Origin: Hirundichthys speculiger
Taxonomy: Eukaryota; Chordata; Actinopteri; Beloniformes; Exocoetidae
DNA: 64,000 bases
Direction: 5' to 3'
Assembly (NCBI GenBank): GCA_018398805.1
Contig: JAGFBZ010002945.1
Location: 1 to 64,000 of the forward strand
In this document: positions 55,335 to 64,000 of the stretch, in pieces
Position numbering within the stretch: position 1 is the stretch's first letter
How the letters are laid out: each line of letters begins with the position of its first letter
Position numbers and translations under genes: made by a program
The notes under the pieces: generated by a model
Database searches by the model: none
Told to the model about the DNA's origin: nothing
What the model saw: only the letters and a program-made list of their open reading frames with translations

Positions 55335-56062
55335 ATGCAGAGAAAAACTAAATTGGAGATGGAGCGTCAGCAACATCAGCACCGGTGCGGGTCAAGGCTC
55401 ACGCTGGAGGAGACGCTGCCAAGACCAAACAACGAGAAGAAAATCTCAAAGCAACAGGTAAAAAAGAAAAAACAGAGGGATATGGAAATGCTGCAGGCAG
55501 CAAAGATGGACTTGGAGGAGAAGAGAAAACAGTTGGACACGATGCAGGAACAAAATAATCTGGAGAAAGCTGCGATGGAAGAAATGAAAACCCAAATGAC
55601 CAGCAAAGATAAAAAAAAACTTCAGCGGGAAAAGCAGCAGGTACAGGAGAAGATGAAGATTGTAGCTGGACTAGATGAGTTTGAGGAAACTTTGAGAAGC
55701 GAGAAGATCCAAATCTGTGACATGGCAATCCAGTCAGAGAAAGAGCAAAAGGAAGTGGAAGAGATGAGGAAAAGTCTGGAACTGGAGAAAAGTCTCTTCT
55801 ATCAATCCAGGATCAATCCAGAAGGACAGAGAGCTCCAAGAGATCCTGATCCAAAAGAAAAAGAGGGGACCCCTCTTTTTATAGGACAACATCAAAGACA
55901 GAAAGACAGAGGAGAAGAGAGGAGAAGAAAAAGTACAAGAAGAGAAGAAAGAAAAAGATGAGAAACATCTAAAATGTGAGGAAAAGAAGAGAAGAGAAAG
56001 AAGAACAAGGTGGTGAAGACGAGGTCTTTGATCTGCTGGATTCATTAGAAGTCCAGCAGTGA
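55335..56062 (+). CDS. Unidentified charged coiled-coil protein fragment (possible last exon or pseudogene)
   Basis: ATG at 55335 opens 208 codons (to 55961), rich in Lys, Glu and Gln with heptad-like Leu/Met spacing: MEMLQAAKMDLEEKRKQLDT, NLEKAAMEEMKTQMTSKDKK and VEEMRKSLELEKS, predicting a long coiled coil. From about 55880 another frame continues the same composition and ends EEQGGEDEVFDLLDSLEVQQ and stop at 56062, so a frameshift near 55860-55990 probably truncates the visible frame. The ATG may lie inside an exon, since ATGCAG|AG could be a splice acceptor. AATAAA follows at about 56504. Not matched to a named gene; coiled-coil similarity alone gives no function. Confidence 0.45.
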
Positions 56063-57011
56063 GAAGACTGGGAGGGCTGCTGGAAACCAGTAGCTCCCTC
56101 CATTTCACCTCCTTTCTAATCCATCTTCCTTCAACCTCACTCCTCATTTCTCCTCATCCTCATCTCTCTCCGTCCTCATCTCTCCTCATCCTCATCTTCC
56201 CATGTCTTTTTCTTTAAGCTCTCCTCCCCCCAGAAAGGCAGTTCCAAATCAAAACTAAAGCAGGGCATCATGGGCCCTAACCCTAACCCTTCTGTTTCTG
56301 TTCATGTCTGCTGGGTTTTCTCCGGACGCTCCGGTTTCCTCCCGCATCCCCAAAAACACCATCTACTTACGTTAACTGGACAATAGAAATTATCCCCAAC
56401 TGTAAATTGTTAAAATTATTATCTGCCATATTTCTTTGTGTGTGTTCTTCATGTCAGAATGACTTTTTTGTTGTACAAATTTTAATGTTTGACTTCAGAA
56501 AACAATAAATCTCTGAAGCGTTTCTTCAATGTGAAATGAGAGTTTCATTCAAATCAAGGAAACGTCAACACTAGAAGTTACTATTCTGAATTAGAACCAG
56601 ACAAATTCATGTCAACAGATCAAAACCCCAGATCTATGATTTTAATTGATCTCGTTTCCTGTAGCTTGTATGAACATTTATGTTGTGCTCAACTTGTTGT
56701 TTCAGGGTATAGAAAATTTGTGAAATTATTAAAATTTTGTGTTTAACTCATTTACGTTCGTACATATTCTATGAACTGAAAAAATGTTGATATGTTCCAA
56801 GAATATTTTTTCATTGCATCATCTGATAAGCGACAAGCAGCGTGTCATGTACTGAAGCACTGGACTTCTACCTGCACTGAAGTGCTGTGAGATTTAAACT
56901 ACCAGGAAGAATTCATGATGATGCACCGTTCCAGCCTGGTAACCCTAACCCTAAATGCCATCTCTTTCCAGCTCCTTGTTGAAAATGTTCATAACTGAAG
57001 GCAGGATGTAC
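56063..57011. other. No recognised gene
   Basis: A CTCATC-rich stretch at 56140-56215, short CCCTAACCCTAACCC at 56276-56290 and CCCTAACCCTAA near 56943 (telomere-like, opposite strand). Otherwise unique AT-rich DNA. Confidence 0.5.
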
Positions 57012-57662
57012 CGTATTGGCCCGAATATAGGACTGATTAGAGGAGTCCTATTTTACAAATATCAATTTGGGAAAATAAAAATATGATGAAGAAAATAAGG
57101 GTTATTCATAAAACAACTTTTTATTGTACAATTACTATAGAAATAAATCACACAGAGATAACATTCTGCTGTATTGTTAAACATTTCAATGATTTCATCT
57201 TTTTTAGGAAGTATGGTACCATACTTTAGGTACAAGTACGTGTCAGGTTTCCATGTTATTTAAGATCAAGGTACAGTACAGACAATAAACTGTATGTTTT
57301 TAATCTGAGACCATGACTCAGTAAATAAGCAACAACCATGTAGTTCAATAACTGCACTAATGATGTCAATAACTGCATAACCATCAAAGTCCAGTTAAAT
57401 TCAATTTCAAGAACAATATTAACAATTCAGCAAAAAAAATTCTGGACTGCAACAAAACTTTCACGGTCGCGTGGTTCCTCCATTTACCATCAGGTCCTGC
57501 TGCTTTCGTTCACCAAGATGCTCCGTTCGGTTACTGGTTACTTCGGTGTGGCTCCATCTAGCGGCGTGGATGTGTAATGACAGAAGAAAAGTCTAGACCT
57601 CGATTATAAAACGAGAAAATGATTTCTAGAATAAAATATCCTCCTATATTTGGGCCAATAAT
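57012..57662. mobile_element. Possible DNA transposon (TATTGGCCCGAATATAGGA type)
   Basis: The left CCGTATTGGCCCGAATATAG faces a right end whose reverse complement is TATTGGCCCAAATATAGGAG: an inverted repeat of about 18 bp with the outermost bases missing on the right. The 650-bp core has no transposase. Superfamily undecided. Confidence 0.55.
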
Positions 57663-57774
57663 TGAACTGAATTCAATTATGCTCTGCAATTTTATGTTTT
57701 ATTTTATGTGCTTTGTGTATGCTCTCAAAGGAGAGAAAGGCAGTCAGAGAGGAAGGATAGTAAATATATATTTG

Positions 57775-57940
57775 TAGAAGGATGATACGGCTGGAACTGC
57801 CAGGCAAGAGGATTAGAGGAAGACCAAAGAGGAGATTTATGGGTGTAGGAAAAGAGGACATGAAGTTAGATGGTGTGAGAGAAGAGGATGTAGAAGATAG
57901 AGTTAGATGGACAGGCAAAGAAGGAAGAAGAAGAAGAAGA
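57775..57940 (+). mobile_element. LINE ORF2 C-terminal fragment
   Basis: A plus reading RIRGRPKRRFMGVGKEDMKL, then VREEDVEDRVRWTGKEGRRR, resembles the final residues of RTE/L1-like fish LINE proteins ('GRPK.R....KEDM...DR..WR'). A GAA-rich tail follows. Too short for a firm class. Confidence 0.55.
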
Positions 57941-59220
57941 CATGATTGCACTGAATGAATTTGACTAAAAAACAAAGAGTAGTAAATGACAACAACAATA
58001 ACAATAATTTGAATAATAATAATGACAAAAAGAACTGTGCAAGCACTATATATATATATACCATATATTCAGCATTTCAAATCATGTGTGCTAAACCATA
58101 AAAAACGAATAAAACAGCTACATGATGTGTGAATTAAATTAAATTAAACATCAGGGAAAAACAGTAAAAACACATACAGATTTAAATATTTGTGTATATT
58201 CAAATTAAAAGGCGTACATGGACAGCTGGAACTTGATGAGACTCCGAAAGAGTCGGACCGAAGGAAAACTATGTCTTTTCATCGCGTGTGAAGAAGAGTA
58301 GTTTGAACTCCTTCATTTAAACTCTTGAACAACTGTTTGCTGTAACACATCGCAGCAGAACAAACGCTTGTGCTGAAGCAAACACACTAACAGTCTGTTG
58401 GCTAGTTTTTAGAAAACAGTGCATTAAGACTAATAGATAGTGACCACATCATTATCCTCATTAATTAGTGTATATTTACCCTATACACGAAGACCAACAA
58501 TGATGTGGGTGCTTTACTATTTCTTAAAACTGCTACCGCCACCATTGTTGATTAGACTCAAAGGCTGTTGAACTGACCGATCCTATTATATAATTGGATT
58601 GGTATATATAGTATATTGTAGTGCCTTTATCATTCATATGTGTGTAATTCACCTGCATAGAGATGTTGGTCGCAGCAATGCCATACAGTGTTTATTCAGG
58701 TTGTTACTAGTGTCTTGGTCTGTGTGTTTAATGTATTGCGGTCCCTTTAATTGCTGTGACGTTTTTGTACACATGTTGTTCTGTGATGGATTGCGCCATC
58801 TTCTTCATGTTCAGTTTGACTGGTGGATTTAATAAAAATGACACACGCTTCTGTGTCTGCACTGTGAGAAGTTGTCGACTCATATCTTCACGACTTCCAC
58901 AATATACTACCTGTTATTGCACATGAAAGCACCAGTTCCCATGTTTACAGGATTACCTCTTTTTGTTATTTGTTAAATAACATAAGCAGTATTGCCATAC
59001 TGTTTAGTATCTTTTATAAAATGCTCAAAGTTTGGCTTAGCTTTGGACCATTTTTTTCACATGAATGTGATATTTTCCAAATAAAATAAAAAGTTGAATA
59101 ATAAAGTATATTGTAGTTGTGGAATCGACATAGTCTTGTACAATGAAAACAAACTACATCATACAAATCAATTTGTGTATATTTTTCCACACAACCTAGA
59201 AATGAACTTTGAAACATAAC
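57941..59220. other. Unique AT-rich DNA upstream of cnih4
   Basis: A TA run at 58048-58061. No gene recognised. The last stretch gives way to CpG-rich DNA at about 59220. Confidence 0.5.
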
Positions 59221-59380
59221 GCATGCTGGTCTCTGCGGGGTGTGCGGTACGTAGAGTTGACGTCACCCGTGCAGTCCCGTCAGGGTGGCGCTGGTCCTCC
59301 ACTCCGCCAGGGGGCGGCAGAGAGCACCACGCCCTCCATCTGCGCCTGCGCGCCGGCCGTTGTGACTGTGATTGAGAAGG
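59221..59380 (+). promoter_or_regulatory. CpG-rich promoter and 5' UTR of cnih4
   Basis: Local CpG density rises sharply (GCGCCTGCGCGCCGGCCG just upstream of the start codon) against AT-rich surroundings, as at housekeeping promoters. There is no TATA box. The transcription start is not determinable from sequence alone. Confidence 0.55.
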
Positions 59381-59449
59381 ATGGAGGCGGTGGTGTTCGT
59401 GCTGTCGCTGGTGGACTGCTGCGCGCTCATCTTCCTCTCCGTCTACTTC
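59381..59449 (+). CDS. cnih4: cnih4 exon 1 (cornichon family cargo receptor 4), partial gene
   Basis: ATG at 59381 in an AGAAGGATGG context opens 23 codons: MEAVVFVLSLVDCCALIFLS then VYF, followed by a splice donor GTATCC at 59450. This is the first membrane-segment exon of CNIH4, a small protein of about 139 residues that helps export GPCRs and other cargo from the endoplasmic reticulum in COPII vesicles. The DCCALIFLSVYF block distinguishes it from CNIH1-3. The next exon would be expected to start at 'IITLSDLECDYINA'-like sequence. It was not found before 64000, so intron 1 is over 4.5 kb and holds the 69-bp minisatellite. Confidence 0.88.
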
Positions 59450-60742
59450 GTATCCTTTCTGTGCGGGTGTGTGACGCACGAGGCACCCGAGCGTCCCGGT
59501 GAACGTTTTCGCTCTGATCTGAAACGGCCCCAGCTAACCCGTTAGCCTGAACGCTAACTTGAGGAGGAGTGACGGAGGCGTGGTCACGTGGGAGGCCGGT
59601 AGACGCGTTCACCTGTGTGCTGGTGTTTGCTGGGTGTTTATTTTCTCATTAGGACCTTTTCTGGGTTAATCACTGACCGGTTGGGTCCAAAGTTCGGGTC
59701 TAATGAGAGATGAGTGTTTGGTTCTGTTAAAGTCAGAGGGCAGCGTTAATGGGACCTGTTTAAAGTCTAACTGGTAGTGGTTAACCCTTCATAACCAGGC
59801 ATGTTTTTGAGCTTCAGCTGACAAGGCGTATTTGAATAAATTAACAGATATCAGGATAAAAGGTAACATGTGCGATCTTTCAGCAGAAGTGTAAAATTAA
59901 GGATACATATTACCAGATCAGAGTAAATGAAGATGGAACAGAGCAGAAATATGACAAAAATCTTCCACTTTAGAGGTCATATCTCTTTAGGCTTACGTAG
60001 TTAAAATCTGAACAATCTAGAAATCGATTCTGGAACATCTCACCATTTATTTATTTATGATATCTCATTTCTTTTGAGTAGAACTGTTCTGGGTTTGATT
60101 GTCAGCTGATCTCAGTATGTGTGTTATAAGCGGCCAGTGTTTGTCCAAGGCCATATCTCAGGAACAGCATGATTGATTTGGATGATTGACACCTCTATGG
60201 AATCTTCACAGCCAATACAGTCAACGGACAGTTCACAAATCCTTGTCACCGCTAGGATTATCCAATCATATCGAAGCAAAGACGATCTATTTCGAAGATG
60301 TTGACTCCATTTGTTATTTGTTAATGGTTCTACTGGCAATAGAAACTGTAAGAAGTGGTGAAACTGATTTTAATTTGTCACAGGGATTTGGGATTACATG
60401 AGTCTAATGAAGTTTTCCACTGGAATGTGATTTGTGATGGTGAAACACCAAAGGTGAGACAATATTCAGAGTAGTGCTGTAGAAAGTGAAGTTGTTCTTT
60501 GACAGCCAGCTCGGTGAATTTTTGTCTCTGAGTGATGATCATTACACTGTTACAATCTGGTGTCTAAAGCGTGATCTATGCTTCTTAAGTAGCAGCTGTC
60601 CTACATATAAGATTGATGACTTTGGTTCCTATAATTGTCTGTTTGTGTTTCCAGCATCAAACACGAGGTGCTTAACTCAGATGCAACAACAGAAGCAGAT
60701 GTGACGTGAGTTGGAGCTGATAAATGATAAATTACACAGACT
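59450..60742 (+). other. cnih4 intron 1, 5' part
   Basis: Starts CpG-rich and becomes AT-rich by about 59800. Short frames at 60186-60704 have no domain. No exon 2 of cnih4 recognised. Confidence 0.6.
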
Positions 60743-63700
60743 GAACAGACTGTGTTAGCATGTTGTTGGTTGGGTGTTGAAGCGTAGCCAGGCTCAGGAA
60801 ATTCATGACCAGGAACCACGCACTTGGTGTTACATCATTGTTGTTAGGCGTTGAAGCTGCACCTGAGGACTCAGGTGCTTCAGCCTGCACTGCAGCTCGC
60901 ATGTTGTTGGTTGAGCGTTGAAGCGTTAGCCGAGGCTCAGGCTTCAGACCAGGAACAGACTGGTGTTAGCATGTTTGTTGGTTGGGCGTTGAAGCGTTAG
61001 CCGAGCTCAGGCTCAGACCAGGAACAGACTGGTGTTAGCATGTTGTTGGTTGGGTTGTTGAAGCGTTTAGCCAGGGCTCAGGCTTCAGACCAGGAACAGA
61101 CTGGTTTAGCATGTTGTTGGTTGAGCGTTGAAGCGTTGCCAGGCTCAGGCTTCAGACCAGGAACAGACTGGTGTTAGCATGTTGTTGGTTAGGGCGTTGA
61201 AGCGTTAGCCGGCTCACTTCAGACCAGGAACAGACTGGTGTTTCAGCATGTTGTTTGGTTGGGCTTGAAGCTTTAGCCGAGGCTTCAGACCAGGACAGAC
61301 TGGTGTTAGCATGTTGTTGGTTGGGGCGTGAAGCGTTAGCCAGGGCTCAGGCTTTCAGACCAGGAACAGACTGGTGTTAGCATGTTGTTGGTTGGGCGTT
61401 GAAGCGTTAGCCGGCTCAGGCTTCAGACCAGGAACAGACTGGTGTTAGCATGTTGTTGTTGTGCGTTAAGCGTTAGCCGGCTCAGGCTTCAGACCAGGAA
61501 CAGACTGGTGTTAGATGTTGTTGGTTGGGCTTTGAAGCGTTAGCCAGGCTGGCTTACCAGGAACAGACTGGTGTTAGCATGTTGTTGGTTGGGCGTTGAA
61601 GCGTTAGCCGGCTCAGGCTTCACCCAGGAAACAGACTGGTGTTAGCATGTTGTTGGGTTGGGCGTTGAAGCGTTGCCGGCTCAGGCTTCAGACCAGGAAC
61701 AGACTGGTGTTAGCATGTTGTTGGTTGGGCATTTGAAGCGTTAGCCGGCTCAGGCTTCAGACCAGGAACAGACTGGTGTTAGCATGTTGTTGGTTGGGCG
61801 TTGAAGCGTTAGCCGGGCTCAGGCTTCAGACCAGGAACAGACTGGTGTTAGCATGTTGTTGGTTGGGCGTTGAAGCGTTAGCCAGGCTCAGGCTTCAGAC
61901 CAGGAACAGACTGGTGTTAGCATGTTGTTGGTTGGGGTTGAAGCGTTAGCCGGTCAGGCTTCAGACCAGAAACAGACTGGTGTTAGCATGTTGTTGGGTT
62001 GGGCGTTGAAGCGTTTAGCCGGTCAGGATGCAGACCAGGAACATGACTGGGTTAGCATGTTGTTGGTTGGGCGTTGAAGCGTTAGCCAGGCTCAGGCTTC
62101 AGACCAGGAACAGACTGGTGTTAGCATGTTGTTGGTTGGGCGTTGAAGCGTTAGCCAGGCTCAGGCTTCAGACCAGGAACAGACTGGTGTTAGCATGTTG
62201 TTGGTTGGGCGTTGAAGCGTTAGCCGGGCTCAGGCTTCAGACCAGGAACAGACTGGTGTTAGCATGTTGTTGGTTGGGCGTTGAGCGTTAGCCGGGCTCA
62301 GGCTTCAGACCAGGAACAGACTGGTGTTAGCATGTTGTTGGTTGGGCGTTGAAGCGTTAGCCGGGCTCAGGCTTCAGACCAGGAACAGACTGGTGTTAGC
62401 ATGTTGTTGGTTGGGCGTTGAAGCGTTAGCCGGGCTCAGGCTTCAGACCAGGAACAGACTGGTGTTAGCATGTTGTTGGTTGGGCATTGAAGCGTTAGCC
62501 GAGCTCAGGCTTCAGACCAGAACAACTGGTTGTTTTTAGCATGTGTTGGTTTGGGTGTTGAAGCGTTAGCCAGGGCTCAGGCTTCAGACCAGAACAGACT
62601 GGTGTTAGCATGTTGTTGGTTGGGCGTTTGAAGCGTTAGCCAGGCTCAGCTTCAGACCAGGAACAGACTGGTGTTTAGCATGTTGTTGGTTGGCGTTGAA
62701 AGCTTAGCCAGGCTCAGGCTTCAGACCAGGAACAGACTGGTGTTAGCATGTTGTTGGTTGGGTGTTGAAGCGTTAGCCGGGCTCAGGCTTCAGACCAGGA
62801 ACAGACTGGTGTTAGCATGTTGTTGGTTGGGCGTTGAAGCGTTAGCCAGGCTCAGGCTTCAGACCAGGAACAGACTGGTGTTAGCATGTTGTTGGTTGGG
62901 CATTGAAGCGTTAGCCAGGCTCAGGCTTGACCAGGAACAGACTGGTGTTAGCATGTGTTGGTTGGGCGTTGAAGCGTTAGCCGGCTTCAGCTTCAGACCA
63001 GGAACAGACTGGTGTTAGCATTGTTGTTGGTTGAGCGTTGAAGCGTTAGCCAGGCCTCAGGCTTCAGACCCAGGAACAGACTGGTGTAGCATGTTGTTGG
63101 TTGGGCGTTGAAGCGTTAGCCGGCTCAGCTTCGACCAGGAACAACTGGTGTTAGCATGTTGTTTGGGCGTTGAAGCGTTAGCCGGGCTCAGGCTTGACCA
63201 GGACAGACTGTGTTCGCATTTTGGTTGGGGTTGAAGCGTTAGCCAGGCTCAGGCTTCAGACCAGGAACAGACTGGTGTTAGCATGTTGTTGGTTGGGGCT
63301 TGAAGCGTTAGCCAGGCTCAGGCTTCAGACCAGGAACAGACTGGTGTTAGCATGTTGTTGGTTGGCATTGAAGCGTTGCCAGGCTCAGGCTTCAGACCAG
63401 GAAACAGACATGGTGTTAGCATGTTGTTGGTTGGGCGTTGAAGCGTTAGCCAAGGCTCAGGCTTCAGACCAGGAACAGACTGGTGTTAGCATGTTGTTGG
63501 TTGGGCGTTGAAGCGTTAGCCAGGCTCAGGCTTCAGACCAGGAACAGACTGGTGTTAGCATGTTGTTGGTTGAGCGTTGAAGCGTTAGCCAGGCCAGGCT
63601 TCAGACCAGGAACAGACTGGTGTTAGCATGTTGTTGGTTGGGCGTTGAAGCGTTAGCCGAGCTCAGGCTTCAGACCAGGAACAGACTGGTGTTAGCATGT

Positions 63701-64000
63701 TGTTGGTTGGGTGTTGAAGCGTTAGCCGAGCTCAGGCTTCAGACCAGGAACAGACTGGTGTTAGCATGTTGTTGGTGGGCTTGAAGCGTTAGCCAGGCTC
63801 ATTAGACCAGCAACAGACTGGTGTTAGCATGTTGGTTGGTTGGGCGTTGAAGCGTTAGCCAGGCTCAAGGCTTCAGACCAGGAACAGACTGGTGTTAGCA
63901 TGTTGTTGGTTGAGCGTTGAAGCGTTAACCAGGCTCAGGCTTCAACCAGGACAGACTGGTGTTAGCATGTTTTGGTTCGGCGTTGAAGCGTTAGCCGAGC
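60743..64000. repeat. 69-bp minisatellite in cnih4 intron 1, running off the window
   Basis: The unit is GTTAGCATGTTGTTGGTTGG, GCGTTGAAGCGTTAGCCAGG, CTCAGGCTTCAGACCAGGAA, CAGACTGGT (69 bp, 23 codons), about 47 copies with short indels. The first units near 60753-60900 are the most diverged. A plus frame repeating LACCWLGVEALARLRLQTRN stays open for up to 115 codons because 69 is divisible by three. Not coding. Confidence 0.94.

Noticed and set aside
60186..60704. cnih4 exon 2 among the short plus frames
   Set aside because: None contains the conserved LSDLECDYIN-type sequence expected after the first exon.
60743..64000. Plus frames with a 23-residue repeat (LACCWLGVEALAR)
   Set aside because: In-frame reading of the 69-bp minisatellite; each frame is interrupted by indels and there is no gene structure.

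Overview
This is nuclear DNA from a ray-finned (teleost) fish. The evidence is an interrupted vertebrate class C receptor gene with GT/AG introns, the first exon of a cornichon gene, and a typical fish transposon load: hAT, Tc1/mariner-like, TTAA-flanked MITE, Ty3/gypsy, and L2- and Rex1-like LINEs. No rRNA, tRNA, CRISPR or bacterial feature was seen. Most of the long open frames are minisatellites whose unit length is a multiple of three.

Layout. 1-3999 is an almost pure ACCTGG hexamer array. 4520-7610 is a 40-bp minisatellite split by an A-rich tract. 7971-8172 is degenerate telomere-type TTAGGG repeat. 8173-11160 holds dispersed transposon pieces. 11161-12730 is a 21-bp minisatellite capped by a perfect hairpin. 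14156-16908 is a hAT element with a second hAT inside it; both have clean 8-bp target duplications. 17228-20228 is a 1.3-kb duplication whose second half is nearly identical between copies while the first half has diverged. 20229-23517 is dispersed repeats.

23518-38076 (minus strand) is gprc6a, an amino-acid-sensing class C GPCR, with all six coding exons placed by splice sites. Exons 2, 4 and 6 each carry a break in frame, so it is either a young pseudogene or an assembly with indel errors. Its introns hold a TTAA-flanked MITE, a 1.1-kb fold-back palindrome, a 2.8-kb array of a 39-bp unit, and LINE and MITE fragments.

38768-49170 is a four-level nest: a hAT element (8-bp duplication TTGTAGAC) interrupted by two Tc1/mariner-like MITEs and by a complete Ty3/gypsy provirus (5-bp duplication AACGG), itself interrupted by an L2-like LINE in its reverse transcriptase and by an antisense Rex1-like LINE just after its integrase. 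The hAT landed in one of three related copies of a local tandem unit (38517-38767 plus 49171-49470; 51945-52735; 52736-53105).

49480-54421 holds an L2-like LINE whose 3' UTR has grown a 45-bp minisatellite, a hAT end, a TCTA microsatellite and a 12-bp minisatellite. 55335-56062 is a charged coiled-coil ORF of unknown identity. 59381-59449 is exon 1 of cnih4 (plus strand). Its first intron runs into a 69-bp minisatellite that continues past the window end.

No new biochemical system was identified. The most informative features are the nested insertion, the disrupted gprc6a, the fold-back in its largest intron and the set of codon-periodic minisatellites.
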